Shown here piece by piece: positions 33,255 to 44,026 of a stretch of 64,000 nucleotides of DNA (the first letter of the stretch is position 1; each line of letters begins with the position of its first letter). Source of the stretch: Rhodococcoides fascians NBRC 12155 = LMG 3623 (lineage in GTDB: Bacteria; Actinomycetota; Actinomycetes; Mycobacteriales; Mycobacteriaceae); contig NZ_BCWW01000008.1 in assembly GCF_001894785.1 (NCBI RefSeq), forward strand, positions 62,001 to 126,000, given 5' to 3'. The notes beneath the pieces were generated by a model that was not told the origin of the DNA, made no database searches, and saw nothing but the letters and a program-made list of their open reading frames with translations. The translations under genes and the position numbers were made by a program.

Positions 33255-34106
33255 TCAGTAGCTGTGTTCGGGTCCGGGGAAGACTCCCGAGCGCACCTCG
33301 GACATGTACGTGGTGGCTGCGGTGCGCAGCGAATCGCCCACGTCGGCGAACTTCTTGACGAACTTGGCGGTCTTGCCGTTGGTGTATCCGGCCATGTCCT
33401 GCCACACGAGAACCTGAGCGTCGCATTCGTTGCCCGCTCCGATTCCGACCGTCGGGATCGTGAGCTTGCGGGTGACCTGGCCGGCGATGTCGGCGGGGAC
33501 CATCTCCATGACGACGGCGAAGGCACCTGCCTCCTGTACGGCGATGGCGTCGGCGACGAGTTGTTCGGACGCGTCACCGCGACCCTGAACGCGGAATCCG
33601 CCGAGAGTGTTGACGCTCTGCGGGGTGAATCCCACATGAGCCATGACGGGGATACCGGCAGCGGTGATGGCGGCGATCTGCGGTGCGACCCGCTCGCCGC
33701 CCTCGAGCTTCACCGCGCCCGCGAGGCCTTCCTTCATGAAACGAACAGCGGTTTCGAGTGCCTGCTGCGGTGAGGCTTCGTAGGTACCGAAGGGCAGATC
33801 TGCGACGACGAGCGCGTGCGGTGCGCCGCGTACCACTCCACGTACGAGAGGAAGCAATTCGTCCACGGTGATCGGCACGGTGGTGTCGTAGCCGTACACG
33901 ACGTTGGCCGCGGAGTCGCCGACGAGAAGCACAGGCACGCCGGCTTCCTCGAAGATGCGGGCACTGGAGTAGTCGTACGCCGTCAGCATTCCCCAACGCT
34001 CACCCTCTGCCTTCATCTGCAGCAGATGGTGGGTACGGGTCTTGCGGGTCAGCGCGGTCGCCGGAGATTCGGTTGAGGAACCGCCGTACACAGCATTTTC
34101 GGACAT
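33255..34106 (-). CDS. panB: 3-methyl-2-oxobutanoate hydroxymethyltransferase
   Basis: A 283-residue enzyme making ketopantoate from 2-oxoisovalerate and methylene-tetrahydrofolate, the first step to pantothenate and Co[36 protein letters not shown] (Mg-binding Asp), [28 protein letters not shown] and [19 protein letters not shown] are all PanB motifs. The start is ATG 34106 with AAAGGGA upstream; the frame is open much further but without protein-like sequence. No panC is adjacent. Rv2225 occupies the same place in M. tuberculosis. Confidence 0.96.
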   Translation of the reverse strand: MSENAVYGGSSTESPATALTRKTRTHHLLQMKAEGERWGMLTAYDYSSARIFEEAGVPVLLVGDSAANVVYGYDTTVPITVDELLPLVRGVVRGAPHALVVADLPFGTYEASPQQALETAVRFMKEGLAGAVKLEGGERVAPQIAAITAAGIPVMAHVGFTPQSVNTLGGFRVQGRGDASEQLVADAIAVQEAGAFAVVMEMVPADIAGQVTRKLTIPTVGIGAGNECDAQVLVWQDMAGYTNGKTAKFVKKFADVGDSLRTAATTYMSEVRSGVFPGPEHSY

Positions 34107-34249
34107 CTTTGTCCCTTTCTGGTCCTCGAGGCCCGCGCGGCGGGTCCCCGGGATGGGGTGTGATGACGTCCCCAGTCTGCCACCGCCCTTCCGTCGCAGG
34201 AATGCTGGTAGGGAGTGCAATTTGTCACAGTCGCGCCAACAGCTGATCG

Positions 34250-35974
34250 TCACTTCGGGGGCTCGTACGCGCCCCTCCCGACCGTGATCGGCATCCGGCG
34301 ATCGCGCCCGAACGCCCGCGACGTGACCTTGGTGCCGATCGGATACTGCCGCCGCTTGTATTCCGCCATGTCCACCTTGCGCACGACGTCCGCCACGACG
34401 GACGCGTCGAAACCCGCCGCGACGATGTCTGCGACGCCCTGATCGTGGTCGACGTACCGAAACAGGATGGCGTCGAGGGTGTCGTAGTCGGGCAGTGAAT
34501 CGGTATCGAGCTGACCCGGCCGAAGCTCGGCCGAGGGCGGCTTGTCGATGCTCGATTCGGGGATCGGCGGGACGTCTCCGCGGTCGATCGCGGACTCGTT
34601 GCGCCAGCGCGCCAATCCCCAGACCAGCGTCTTGGGCACGTCCTTGATCGGTGCGAAGCCGCCGACCGCGTCGCCGTAGATCGTCGAATAACCCACCGCC
34701 AGTTCGGACTTGTTCCCGGTGGCAAGGACCAGATGACCGAAGGTGTTGGACAGCGCCATCAACACGATTCCCCGGCATCTCGCCTGCACGTTCTCCTCGG
34801 CCACGCCGGTCAGGTGCAGCTGGTCGACGAAGCCGGCGACCAGCTGGGAAATCGGTTCGGTTCGAGAGTGAATGCCGGTGCGCGCGGCGAGATCCTCGGC
34901 ATCGATGCGCGAATGCTCCGAGGAGAACTCCGAGGGCATCGACACTGCGTACACCGCGTCAGCGCCGAGGGCATCGACGGCGATGGCGGCGACGACCGCC
35001 GAATCGATTCCACCGGACAGACCGAGGGTGACCGCACGAAAGCCGTTCTTGTGCACGTAATCTCGTAGCCCGGTCACCAACGCGCCCCACACCTGTTCCT
35101 CGGTGCCGAGGGGCTGAGCCAGGGACGGCTCGGTACGCTGCCAGCCGCTGATCGCGACGTCGGCCAGAGCGACGCGATCGATCGTCCAGCCCGCCACCGC
35201 GGGGGAGTCCGCGACCGGATCCGCGGGGGCACCCACGTCGACGATCAACAGGTGCTCGACGAATTGCGGAGACCGGCCCCACGTCGAGCCGTCGGGACCG
35301 AGCACGAGACTTCCCCCGTCGAACACCAGCTCGTCCTGACCACCGACCGCGTTCACGTACGCGATGGGGGTCCCGATCTCGGTGGCTCGGCGCTGGACGA
35401 CAGAGTGGCGAATCGTGTCCTTCCCCTGCTCGAAGGGACTCGCGTTGAGGCACAGTAGCAGATCGACTCCGGCCGAGGCGTAGGCGGCCACGGATCCGCC
35501 GGGTTGCCAGATGTCCTCGCACACAACGAGTCCGAGTCGCACGCCGTTGACCGTCACGATGCTCAACCGAGAGCCGGGCGCGAAATAACGTGCCTCGTCG
35601 AACACCCGGTAGGTGGGCAATGAATGCTTGTCGTACCGAGCTGCGACCCGGCCGTCGACGATCACCGCCGCGCTGTTTCTCGAGCCCTCGACATCGCGGT
35701 CGAGATACCCGACCACGACGATGCGGTCGCCGCACCCCGCTCGGTCCAGGGACTCCGCCAGCCCCGTCAGTGCCCGCGCCGATGCCGCGGCGAACGACGG
35801 ATTCAGCGCCAAATCCTCGACCGGATACCCGGTCAGGGCCATCTCCGGAAACACGACCACGTTGGCACCGTCATGGGCGGCACGGACGGTCCATTCGACG
35901 ATCGCCGCCGCATTCGCTTCGAGATCGCCGACGACGGGATTGATCTGGGCGAGGGCGAGTCTGAGGGCCTGCAC
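34250..35974 (-). CDS. nadE: Glutamine-dependent NAD+ synthetase
   Basis: A 574-residue two-domain enzyme that amidates deamido-NAD to NAD using glutamine. The N-terminal nitrilase-type glutaminase has Glu in [10 protein letters not shown], Lys in [10 protein letters not shown] and Cys in [11 protein letters not shown]. The C-terminal synthetase has the ATP loop [16 protein letters not shown] (about residues 313-328) and [15 protein letters not shown]. It is the ~570-residue type, about 100 residues shorter than M. tuberculosis NadE. It starts at GTG 35974, and lies between panB and the TAP-like hydrolase, where M. tuberculosis has no such gene. Confidence 0.95.
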   Translation of the reverse strand: MQALRLALAQINPVVGDLEANAAAIVEWTVRAAHDGANVVVFPEMALTGYPVEDLALNPSFAAASARALTGLAESLDRAGCGDRIVVVGYLDRDVEGSRNSAAVIVDGRVAARYDKHSLPTYRVFDEARYFAPGSRLSIVTVNGVRLGLVVCEDIWQPGGSVAAYASAGVDLLLCLNASPFEQGKDTIRHSVVQRRATEIGTPIAYVNAVGGQDELVFDGGSLVLGPDGSTWGRSPQFVEHLLIVDVGAPADPVADSPAVAGWTIDRVALADVAISGWQRTEPSLAQPLGTEEQVWGALVTGLRDYVHKNGFRAVTLGLSGGIDSAVVAAIAVDALGADAVYAVSMPSEFSSEHSRIDAEDLAARTGIHSRTEPISQLVAGFVDQLHLTGVAEENVQARCRGIVLMALSNTFGHLVLATGNKSELAVGYSTIYGDAVGGFAPIKDVPKTLVWGLARWRNESAIDRGDVPPIPESSIDKPPSAELRPGQLDTDSLPDYDTLDAILFRYVDHDQGVADIVAAGFDASVVADVVRKVDMAEYKRRQYPIGTKVTSRAFGRDRRMPITVGRGAYEPPK

Positions 35975-36057
35975 CGTGTAGACGCTAGTGCTCGACGGCC
36001 GTCCCTGCCGGGCAGCGAGAATGGAGTGTGGCCGGAAAGACCTGGCACGATCGACTC

Positions 36058-37629
36058 ATGAGAACGCGCACCACGACGTCGGTCGTGGCACTGTCCGCAG
36101 TCGCCCTCGTCCTCACCGGCTGCTCCGCGCCCGGGCCCGGGCCCGGTGCCGACCCCGATCCGTCCACCGCGTCCGACTCCACGTTCCCGGCTCCGGCCGG
36201 TCCTGTTCCTGCCGGGCTCGAGGCGTTCTACACCCAGAATCTGCAGTGGGAATCGTGCGAGTCCTACAACACGGATGGATCCGAACTCGGCGATGCGATC
36301 CAATGCGCCCGAGTGACCGTGCCACTCGACTACGCCGATCCGGGCGGCAAGACCATCGACATCGCGATCTCTCGCACACAGGCGACGGGGGAGAAGATCG
36401 GGTCGATCCTGATGAACCCGGGCGGTCCGGGATCGTCGGGGCTCTACCTCGCCGAGCAAGCCGACGGCACCCCGATCGCCGACCGGTTCGACCGCATCGG
36501 ATTCGATCCACGTGGAATCGGGGCCTCCGAACCCGAAGTGCGCTGCCTGACGTCCGAGGGAGTCGACGAAGAGCGTCGGGAACCGGACGTCGACGTCAGC
36601 CCGGAAGGGATCGCCGCCACCGAAGCCGATCATCGTGATTACGCGGCGCAATGTGTCGAACGCACCGGGGCCGACGTGCTCGAACACGTCGGCACCCGTG
36701 AAGTCGTCCGCGACATGGATGTCATCCGCGCAGTGCTCGGCGACGAGAAGCTCACGTACGTCGGGTACTCGTACGGGACACGCATCGGTACCGCCTACGC
36801 CGAGGCGTTCCCGTCGAACGTCCGGGCCATGGTGCTCGACGGAGCACTCGATCCCGACCAATCGCCCGTCGACGAGGCCGTCGCCCAGGGTGCGGCGTTC
36901 CAGACCGCGTTCGACCAGTTCGCTGCGGACTGCACGCAGACGGATACCTGTCCGCTCGGAACCGATCCGTCCCAGGCCGTGGCGCAGTTCCGGACATTGG
37001 TCGACCCGCTGGTCGACACGCCCGCCGACACCACCGATCCGCGCGGACTGAGCTACGACGACGCGATCACCGGAGCACAACAGGCGCTGTACTCACCGCA
37101 GCTCTGGCGCTTGCTGCGAACTGGACTGAGCGAACTGCGAGAGGGCAGGGGAGACACACTGCTGCGCCTCGCCGACACCTACTCCGGGCGACTCGAAGAC
37201 GGTAGCTACACCAACATCGACGACGCGTTCAACGCCGTCCGATGCGTCGACGGCCCGCCGACCACCGACCGGGGGGAGGCCGACGAGGCCGACGCCAGGT
37301 TCCGAGCGGCAGCGCCGTACCTCGACGACGGCCGCTCCACCGGGAACGCGCCGCTGGATCTGTGTGCGTTCTGGCCGGTGCCGAACACCAGCGAGCCCCA
37401 CATCGTGGAGGCGGAGGGGCTGCCCACGCTGGTGGTGGTCTCGACGACGAACGATCCGGCGACGCCCTACCAGGCGGGCGTGGAACTGGCCGACCAGCTG
37501 CGCGGCGACCTGGTCACCTACAACGGCACTCAACACACGGTGGCGTTCTCGGGAGTGGAGTGCATCGACGATCCGCTGACGAACTACCTGGTGGACCTCG
37601 TCCCACCAGGCGAAGGGCTGGTCTGCTGA
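36058..37629 (+). CDS. Secreted TAP-like alpha/beta hydrolase lipoprotein (CaeA/Rv2224c type)
   Basis: A 523-residue exported serine hydrolase. A lipoprotein signal (SVVALSAVALVLTGC) ends at Cys22, followed by a Pro/Gly-rich linker. The catalytic nucleophile is in YVGYSYGTRIG (about residue 240) with the oxyanion region MNPGGPGSSGLYLAEQ upstream; STTNDPATPYQAG (Asp) and NGTQHTVAF (His) are in the C-terminal TAP-like domain. Homologues Rv2223c/Rv2224c are tandem in M. tuberculosis; here only one copy is present. The start is ATG 36058. Confidence 0.9.
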   Translation: MRTRTTTSVVALSAVALVLTGCSAPGPGPGADPDPSTASDSTFPAPAGPVPAGLEAFYTQNLQWESCESYNTDGSELGDAIQCARVTVPLDYADPGGKTIDIAISRTQATGEKIGSILMNPGGPGSSGLYLAEQADGTPIADRFDRIGFDPRGIGASEPEVRCLTSEGVDEERREPDVDVSPEGIAATEADHRDYAAQCVERTGADVLEHVGTREVVRDMDVIRAVLGDEKLTYVGYSYGTRIGTAYAEAFPSNVRAMVLDGALDPDQSPVDEAVAQGAAFQTAFDQFAADCTQTDTCPLGTDPSQAVAQFRTLVDPLVDTPADTTDPRGLSYDDAITGAQQALYSPQLWRLLRTGLSELREGRGDTLLRLADTYSGRLEDGSYTNIDDAFNAVRCVDGPPTTDRGEADEADARFRAAAPYLDDGRSTGNAPLDLCAFWPVPNTSEPHIVEAEGLPTLVVVSTTNDPATPYQAGVELADQLRGDLVTYNGTQHTVAFSGVECIDDPLTNYLVDLVPPGEGLVC

Positions 37630-37691
37630 CACCTACCTCACCGGGCGCGCGGTGAGCGGAGAGTTCCACGAAGTGAGACTGAATTCACGAT

Positions 37692-37707
37692 GTAACACAG
37701 ATTTAAC
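37692..37707 (+). promoter_or_regulatory. Weak GlnR-like half box upstream of glnA2
   Basis: GTAAC-ACAGAT-TTAAC matches the GlnR pattern GTNAC-N6-GNAAC at all but the first base of the second element. It lies 23 bp before the glnA2 start codon, closer than usual for an activator site. No second box follows at the right spacing, so this is a low-confidence candidate. Confidence 0.25.
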
Positions 37708-37730
37708 TCCGTTTGCTTACTCTCGCGTTC

Positions 37731-39071
37731 ATGGATCGTCAAAAGGAATTCGTGCTCCGGACTCTCGAAGAGCGCGACATTCGTTTCGTCCGCCTCTGGT
37801 TCACCGACGTCCTCGGGTACCTCAAATCGGTGGCCATCGCGCCCGCTGAACTCGAAGGTGCATTCGATGAGGGAATCGGCTTCGACGGCAGCGCCATCGA
37901 AGGATTCGCCCGCGTCTCCGAGGCCGACACCGTCGCCAAGCCGGATCCGTCGACGTTCCAGATTCTGCCGTGGTCGACCAGCAAGGGTCACCAGCACTCT
38001 GCCCGCATGTTCTGCGACATCGCCATGCCCGACGGCTCGCCGTCCTGGGCCGATTCGCGCCACGTGCTGCGTCGCCAGCTGAGCAAGGCTGCCGACCTCG
38101 GATTCAGCTGCTACGTGCACCCCGAGATCGAATTCTTCTTGCTCAAAGACGCTCCCCAGGACGGCTCACCGCCGACCCCGGCAGACAACGGCGGCTACTT
38201 CGACCAGGCCGTGCACGACTCGGCTCCGAACTTCCGCAGGCATGCCATCGACGCGCTCGAGTCGATGGGCATCTCGGTCGAGTTCAGCCACCACGAGGCA
38301 GCGCCGGGCCAGCAGGAGATCGATCTGCGGTACGCGGACGCACTGTCCATGGCCGACAACATCATGACCTTCCGCTACGTGGTCAAGGAAGTCGCCATCG
38401 AAGAGGGCGTGCGCGCGACGTTCATGCCCAAACCGTTCAGCGACCAGGCCGGCTCGGCGATGCACACGCACATGAGTTTGTTCGAGGGCGACGCCAACGC
38501 CTTCCACAACCCGGACGATCCGATGCAGCTGTCGGAAACCGGCAAGTCCTTCATCGCCGGCATCCTCGAGCACGCCAACGAGATCAGTGCCGTGACCAAC
38601 CAGTGGGTCAACTCGTACAAGCGTCTCGTGCGTGGTGGCGAAGCCCCAACCGCTGCATCCTGGGGACCGGCCAACCGGTCGGCATTGATTCGTGTGCCCA
38701 TGTACACCCCGAACAAGGCGTCGTCGCGACGCGTCGAGATTCGCAGCCCCGATTCGGCCTGCAACCCGTATCTCGCGTTCGCGGTGCTGCTCGCGGCAGG
38801 CCTGCGCGGAATCGAGAAGGGGTACACCCTTCCTCCCGAGGCCGAGGAAGACGTGTGGGCATTGACCTCCGCGGAGCGTCGCGCCATGGGCTACAAGGAA
38901 CTGCCGGGCAACCTCGACCAAGCGCTCAACGCGATGGAGGGTTCCGAGCTGGTCGCAGAAGCACTGGGCGAGCACGTGTTCGATTTCTTCTTGCGCAACA
39001 AGCGTCGCGAGTGGGAGGAATACCGCAGCCACGTCACGCCGTACGAGCTGAGGGCATACCTCGGTTTGTAG
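37731..39071 (+). CDS. glnA2: Glutamine synthetase, GlnA2 type
   Basis: A 446-residue type I glutamine synthetase, the same length as M. tuberculosis GlnA2 (Rv2222c). Metal and substrate motifs are GFDGSAIEGFA (54-64), HPEIEFFLL, SHHEAAPGQQEIDLRY, MHTHMSLFEGD, RGGEAPTAASWGPANRSALIRV and RRVEIRSPDSACNPYLAFAV. It lacks the adenylylation-site NLYDLPPEE-like segment; the corresponding region reads TLPPEAEEDVWAL with no Tyr. It should therefore not be switched off by GlnE. It starts at ATG 37731, and glnE follows at 142 bp on the same strand. Confidence 0.95.
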   Translation: MDRQKEFVLRTLEERDIRFVRLWFTDVLGYLKSVAIAPAELEGAFDEGIGFDGSAIEGFARVSEADTVAKPDPSTFQILPWSTSKGHQHSARMFCDIAMPDGSPSWADSRHVLRRQLSKAADLGFSCYVHPEIEFFLLKDAPQDGSPPTPADNGGYFDQAVHDSAPNFRRHAIDALESMGISVEFSHHEAAPGQQEIDLRYADALSMADNIMTFRYVVKEVAIEEGVRATFMPKPFSDQAGSAMHTHMSLFEGDANAFHNPDDPMQLSETGKSFIAGILEHANEISAVTNQWVNSYKRLVRGGEAPTAASWGPANRSALIRVPMYTPNKASSRRVEIRSPDSACNPYLAFAVLLAAGLRGIEKGYTLPPEAEEDVWALTSAERRAMGYKELPGNLDQALNAMEGSELVAEALGEHVFDFFLRNKRREWEEYRSHVTPYELRAYLGL

Positions 39072-39213
39072 AGCAGCGGGGTCTGTAACGACCCACCGCT
39101 GCCATGGGCTACGTTCTAGTCGATCCCGAATGTAGGTTCGATGCCGGCGTGGGCACCCTCGCGTCGCATTACTGACGACGAGGTATATCTGTGGCACCCC
39201 GAGGTGGATTCTG

Positions 39214-42200
39214 ATGGTGCGTCCTCCCACGTCCAGGTCGGTCGTACCCGGACCTGGCCGCCTCGGTCTCGTCGAGGAGACTGCGCCGTCCGATCTGCGC
39301 ACCCTGGGCTGGACGGGCGAAGAGAGTCTCGAGCTGCTGTGGTCGCTCTCGCGTGCCCCCAACGCCGATCTCGCACTGCGCACGCTGGTGCGCATGTACG
39401 AGATGCTCGGCAGTGGCTGGGCCGAATTCGACACCGCACTGCGTAACGACAAGGGATTCCGCGGCCGCCTCCTGGGACTCGTCGGCGCGTCCAGTGCACT
39501 CGCCGACCACCTCGTTGCCGACGACACCACCTGGCGGTTGTTACTGACCGCGGAAGGTCAGAGCAGCGGTGTGTCGGCGAAGATCCAGTTGCCCAGCAAG
39601 GCAACGCTGGTCGCGGAACTGCTCGAGGCCGTCGGGGCCGAGCTGGAGACCGGGCCCAATGCCGCACCCGATCTGTACCGGGCGTCCGTCACCGGCCCGC
39701 CCGCCGTGATCGCCCTGCGCAAGAAGTACCGCGACCAGATCATGGTGTTGGCCGCCTACGACCTCGCCGCGACCGTCGAGAACGAACCGGTCCTGCCGTA
39801 CACGGTGGTGGGAGCCCAACTGTCCGACATGGCGGATGCGGCGCTCACTGCGGCTCTGGCGGTGGCGGTGGCGACCGTGTGTCCCGATGCCCCGTGTCCG
39901 ACGCGGCTGGCCGTCATTGCCATGGGCAAATGCGGTGCGCGCGAACTCAATTACGTATCGGACGTCGATGTCGTGTTCGTCGCCGAGCCGGCGGACTCAC
40001 AGGCGAGTCGGATCGCCGGCGAGATGATGCGCATCGGGTCCTCGGCGTTCTTCGAGGTCGACGCTGCGCTTCGCCCCGAAGGTAAGCGCGGCGAGCTGGT
40101 TCGCACGCTCGACTCGCACGTGGCCTACTACAAGCGCTGGGCCAAGACGTGGGAGTTCCAGGCCCTGCTCAAGGCTCGGCCGATGACCGGCGATATCGCC
40201 CTCGGCAACGATTACGTCGATGCCGTCAATCCGATGGTGTGGCTGGCCAGTCAGCGCGAGGACTTCGTGCCCGAGGTCCGCGCGATGCGGCGACGGGTCG
40301 AGGAGATGGTGCCGACCGAGCTTCGAGAACGGGAGATCAAACTCGGACGCGGCAGTCTGCGCGACGTCGAATTTGCCGTCCAGCTCCTGCAATTGGTGCA
40401 CGGCCGAACAGACGAGTCGCTGCGCGTACTGGGCACGACCGATGCGCTGACGGCTCTGACCGAGGGCGGGTACGTCGGCCGTGACGACGCCGCGAATCTG
40501 ACCGCGTCCTACGAATTCTTGCGATTGATCGAGCACCGACTGCAATTGCAGCGGATGCGCCGCACACACACCCTGCCTCCACCGGACGACGAGGAAGGTC
40601 TGCGGTGGCTCGCGCGTTCCGCGCACATGCGCCCCGACGGTAACCGTGATGCGCTCGGTGTGCTGAACGCCGAGATCAAGCGCAACGCGCAGCGCATCCG
40701 TCGGCTGCACGCCAAGCTCTTCTACCGACCGTTGCTCGACTCGGTGGTCAAGTTCGACTCGGAGACAGTGCGTTTGACCCCCGACGCGGCGACGCGTCAG
40801 CTTGCCGCGCTCGGGTACGCGACGCCGCAGAATGCGTTGGGCCACCTGCGAGCGCTGGTCGGTTCCGGTACCCGCCGCGGTCAGATTCAGGCCGTGCTGC
40901 TGCCGACGTTGCTCGAATGGCTCGCCGACACACCGGATCCCGACGCCGGACTGCTGAACTACCGACGGCTCTCGGAATCGGCCGGCGAGCAGACGTGGTT
41001 CCTGCGAGTGCTGCGCGACGAGGGTGCGGTGGCCCAGCGGCTGATGATCGTGCTCGGATCCTCGGCCTATGTGCCGGATCTGCTGATCAAGGCCCCCGAG
41101 GTCATCAGGTTGTTCGCCGACGGCCCCACCGGCCCGCGCCTGCTGGACGCCGAACCCGAAGAGACCTACCGCGCCATCCTGTCGTCCTCGGCTCGCTACG
41201 AGGACCCGGTTCGGGCGATCAACGCCGCCAGAGCGCTGCGCCGCCACGAACTGGCCCGGGTGGCCTCGGCCGACATACTCGGAATGCTCGACGTCCCTCA
41301 GGTCTGCCGGGCGTTGTCCTCGGTGTGGGCCGCAGTGATCAACGCGGCATTGGCGGCCGCTGTGCGGGCGAGTGAGAAGGAGCGTGGCGAACCGGCACCG
41401 GCGACGCTGGCCGTCATCGGCATGGGACGCCTCGGCGGCGGCGAACTCGGCTACGGAAGCGACGCCGACGTGCTGTTCGTCTGTGAACCGGTGGAGGGCG
41501 TCGACGAGACCGTCGCGGTCAAGTGGGCCAACACCATTGCCGATCGCATCCGGAAACTGCTCGGAGCGCCGAGCACCGACCCGCCTCTCGAGGTCGACAC
41601 CGGCCTCCGCCCGGAAGGTCGCAACGGCCCGGTGGTGCGCACGCTGGCGTCCTACGCCGCGTACTACGCCCAGTGGGCTCAGGCCTGGGAGGTACAAGCT
41701 CTGCTGCGTGCGCATCAGGTGGCGGGAGATCAGGACCTGGGCATCCGCTTCCTGCTGATGGCCGACAAGGTTCGCTACCCCGAGGGTGGAGTGTCGGCCG
41801 ACGCCGTCCGTGAAATTCGGCGTATCAAGGCGCGGATCGACTCCGAACGTCTCCCCAAGGGAGCCGACCCGGCCACCCACACCAAGCTCGGACGCGGGGG
41901 ACTGGCGGACATCGAGTGGACCGTACAGCTCATCCAGCTCCGCTACGCACACAAGGTCGAGTCACTGCACAACACCTCGACGCTACAAACTCTCGACGCG
42001 ATCGGCGCAGCCGAGCTGATGAGTGAGACCGACATCGAGCTGCTGCGCGAAGCGTGGATCCTGGCGACCAAAGCGCGCAACGCGCTCGTCCTGGTTCGCG
42101 GTAAGCCGACCGACCAACTGCCGAGACCGGGTGCCGTCCTGTCCGCCGTCGCACAGGTGGCGGGGTGGGAGAACGGCGACGCCGGGGCATTCCTCGACAA

Positions 42201-42261
42201 CTATCTGCGCGTCACGCGTCGGGCCAAGGCGGTCGTGGAGAGGACGTTCGGCGGGCTCTAG
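39214..42261 (+). CDS. glnE: Bifunctional glutamine-synthetase adenylyl transferase/removase
   Basis: A 1015-residue enzyme with two nucleotidyltransferase domains that attach AMP to and remove it from glutamine synthetase according to nitrogen status. The N-terminal domain has [18 protein letters not shown] (about 237-255) and the C-terminal domain [20 protein letters not shown] (about 735-755); both Gly-x10-D-x-D catalytic motifs are intact. [13 protein letters not shown] and [13 protein letters not shown] repeat in the two halves. It starts at ATG 39214. Its target in this window is GlnA1 (46070-47506), which keeps the adenylylation tyrosine. Confidence 0.96.
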   Translation: MVRPPTSRSVVPGPGRLGLVEETAPSDLRTLGWTGEESLELLWSLSRAPNADLALRTLVRMYEMLGSGWAEFDTALRNDKGFRGRLLGLVGASSALADHLVADDTTWRLLLTAEGQSSGVSAKIQLPSKATLVAELLEAVGAELETGPNAAPDLYRASVTGPPAVIALRKKYRDQIMVLAAYDLAATVENEPVLPYTVVGAQLSDMADAALTAALAVAVATVCPDAPCPTRLAVIAMGKCGARELNYVSDVDVVFVAEPADSQASRIAGEMMRIGSSAFFEVDAALRPEGKRGELVRTLDSHVAYYKRWAKTWEFQALLKARPMTGDIALGNDYVDAVNPMVWLASQREDFVPEVRAMRRRVEEMVPTELREREIKLGRGSLRDVEFAVQLLQLVHGRTDESLRVLGTTDALTALTEGGYVGRDDAANLTASYEFLRLIEHRLQLQRMRRTHTLPPPDDEEGLRWLARSAHMRPDGNRDALGVLNAEIKRNAQRIRRLHAKLFYRPLLDSVVKFDSETVRLTPDAATRQLAALGYATPQNALGHLRALVGSGTRRGQIQAVLLPTLLEWLADTPDPDAGLLNYRRLSESAGEQTWFLRVLRDEGAVAQRLMIVLGSSAYVPDLLIKAPEVIRLFADGPTGPRLLDAEPEETYRAILSSSARYEDPVRAINAARALRRHELARVASADILGMLDVPQVCRALSSVWAAVINAALAAAVRASEKERGEPAPATLAVIGMGRLGGGELGYGSDADVLFVCEPVEGVDETVAVKWANTIADRIRKLLGAPSTDPPLEVDTGLRPEGRNGPVVRTLASYAAYYAQWAQAWEVQALLRAHQVAGDQDLGIRFLLMADKVRYPEGGVSADAVREIRRIKARIDSERLPKGADPATHTKLGRGGLADIEWTVQLIQLRYAHKVESLHNTSTLQTLDAIGAAELMSETDIELLREAWILATKARNALVLVRGKPTDQLPRPGAVLSAVAQVAGWENGDAGAFLDNYLRVTRRAKAVVERTFGGL

Positions 42262-43241
42262 TCGCTGCCCGCGGTGACGAAGCCCTGCTCGACCATCCAG
42301 TCGCGTGCCACGTCCGCGGGTTCCCGGCCGTCGATGTCGACCTGCTTGTTCAACTCCGAGATCGCTTCGTTGGTGAGCGCAGCGGAGATGGGCGCGGTGA
42401 CCTCGGCTATCTCCGGATAGCGATCGGCGATCTCCTGCCGCACGACGACAGTCGCGTTGTACCGCGGGAAGAACGCCTTGTCGTCCTCGACCACGGTCAG
42501 GTTCAGGCCCTTGATTCGGCCGTCGGTGGTGAACACCTCACCGAAGCGGCACTGCGAACCGTCCGCAGTTGCCTGATAGATGACGCCGGTCTGCAGAATC
42601 TGCACCGAGATGGCGTTGGCGTCGAAACCGTACGTGGCGGCGAGGCCGGGGAGCCCGTCCTGGCGACTGTTGAACTCGGTCTCGACGCACAGCGACGCGG
42701 CGGCGGGATCTCGGTTCACCAGAGCGGCGTAGTCCGACAGCGTGCGCACGCCGGTTTCCTGTGCGACCTGCTGATTCATGGCCAGCGCGTAGGTGTTGTC
42801 CATCGGCGCGGGATTGACCCAGTCGATGCCGTTGGCCTTGTCGGCGTCGCGCACTGCCTCGAACTGTTCCGTGGCATCGGGAATGGGCTTCTCGTTGCCC
42901 AAGTAGTTGATCCACCCGGTTCCGGTGTACTCGTAGGCGAGGTCCACCTGGCCGTTCTGCATCGCGAGTCGAACGCTCTGCGAGCCCACGATGTTGGTGA
43001 GGTCTCGAACGTCGGCACCGGCTGCGCTCAGCGCGAATTCGAGGATGTAGCCGAGGATGATCTGCTCGGTGAAGTCCTTCGATCCGACGGTGAACTCGGC
43101 ACCTTCGAGCCCCTCGAGCGGAGTGATGCTGCCGGCCTCGACCGACAACGGCATCGCGCCGCCGGACTGCAATCCGCACCCCGTCAGCGCGAGAACGGTG
43201 GTGGCGCACAGCGCTGCGAGTCGTCGGGTGGTGCGCCGCAT
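42258..43241 (-). CDS. OpuC-type ABC transporter substrate-binding lipoprotein
   Basis: A 327-residue binding protein of the glycine betaine/choline/carnitine (OpuAC/OsmX) family. The signal peptide ends at the lipobox ALTGC (Cys22). [19 protein letters not shown] (about 51-69) is the diagnostic N-terminal motif, then [13 protein letters not shown] and [14 protein letters not shown], which provides aromatic residues for quaternary ammonium ligands. ATG 43241 overlaps the stop of the upstream permease gene. Last gene of a four-gene operon; convergent with glnE (4-bp overlap). Confidence 0.9.
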   Translation of the reverse strand: MRRTTRRLAALCATTVLALTGCGLQSGGAMPLSVEAGSITPLEGLEGAEFTVGSKDFTEQIILGYILEFALSAAGADVRDLTNIVGSQSVRLAMQNGQVDLAYEYTGTGWINYLGNEKPIPDATEQFEAVRDADKANGIDWVNPAPMDNTYALAMNQQVAQETGVRTLSDYAALVNRDPAAASLCVETEFNSRQDGLPGLAATYGFDANAISVQILQTGVIYQATADGSQCRFGEVFTTDGRIKGLNLTVVEDDKAFFPRYNATVVVRQEIADRYPEIAEVTAPISAALTNEAISELNKQVDIDGREPADVARDWMVEQGFVTAGSD

Positions 43242-44026
43242 CAGCGGAGTCCTTTCGGTCCGAGGTAGGCCTCGGCGAGTGCGCCCAGCCAATCCACCAA
43301 CAGCGCGAGTGCTACCGCGAGAACGGCACCCACGACGAGAATGAGTGGTTGGTTGAGCTTGTAGCCGGTGTCGATCAGCACGCCGAGCCCGCCTGCTCCG
43401 ACGAGAAAGCTCAGAGTTGCGGTGCCGACGGCGAGCACGAGCGAGGTGCGCAGACCCGCCAGGATGAACGGAACCGCGAGCGGAAATTCGATGCGGCGCA
43501 GAATGCCCATGTTCGACATGCCCTGTCCGCGAGCGGCATCGATGTAGTTCGGCTCGACTGTCTGAAAGCCCAACATGGTGTTGCGCAGAACGGGGAGCAA
43601 CGAATAGAACGCGATCGGGAGAACGCCGGTCCAGAAACCCGTTGCGCCCGTCCACAGGAACAACAACACCAGCAAGCCGACGGCCGGTGCGGCCTGCCCG
43701 ATGTTCGCGATACCGATGAACAGTGGTGCAGCTTTGCGATACCCGTTGCGAGTCAGCAGAATTCCCAGAGGCACGGCGATGACGAGCACCAACGCGGTGA
43801 CGACGAAGGTGATCAGCACATGCTCGAGAACCCTGGTGGAGATCGTGCTGATGTTGATCGTCTCGGCCTGCGTCGCGGTGAGGTCTCTGGTCAACGCGTA
43901 GACCAACAGAATCGCCACGATCACCAGCACCAGGGCCGGCTGGATGAGAAGACGAATTCGCTCGGCGCGCTTGGCAGTACGCGCGGCGTCCTTGGTCTCG
44001 TCGCCGGTATCGGCGAGTGTCGTCAC
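43241..44026 (-). CDS. OpuC-type ABC transporter permease (second)
   Basis: A 261-residue inner-membrane permease with six hydrophobic segments. The EAA loop is YIDAARGQGMSNMGILRRIEFPLA (about residues 163-186, part of it cited here only to position 186). PLLVLRNT-like SLLPVLRNTMLGFQ and the end PLILVVGAVLAVALALLVDW are typical of OpuCB/OpuCD. It starts with GTG 44026 overlapping the ATPase stop by 4 bp. Confidence 0.9.
   Translation of the reverse strand: MTTLADTGDETKDAARTAKRAERIRLLIQPALVLVIVAILLVYALTRDLTATQAETINISTISTRVLEHVLITFVVTALVLVIAVPLGILLTRNGYRKAAPLFIGIANIGQAAPAVGLLVLLFLWTGATGFWTGVLPIAFYSLLPVLRNTMLGFQTVEPNYIDAARGQGMSNMGILRRIEFPLAVPFILAGLRTSLVLAVGTATLSFLVGAGGLGVLIDTGYKLNQPLILVVGAVLAVALALLVDWLGALAEAYLGPKGLR

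Noticed and set aside
39997..41952. A 651-residue open frame antisense to glnE
   Set aside because: No protein-like pattern; it mirrors the codon bias of glnE, whose two catalytic motifs lie on the plus strand.
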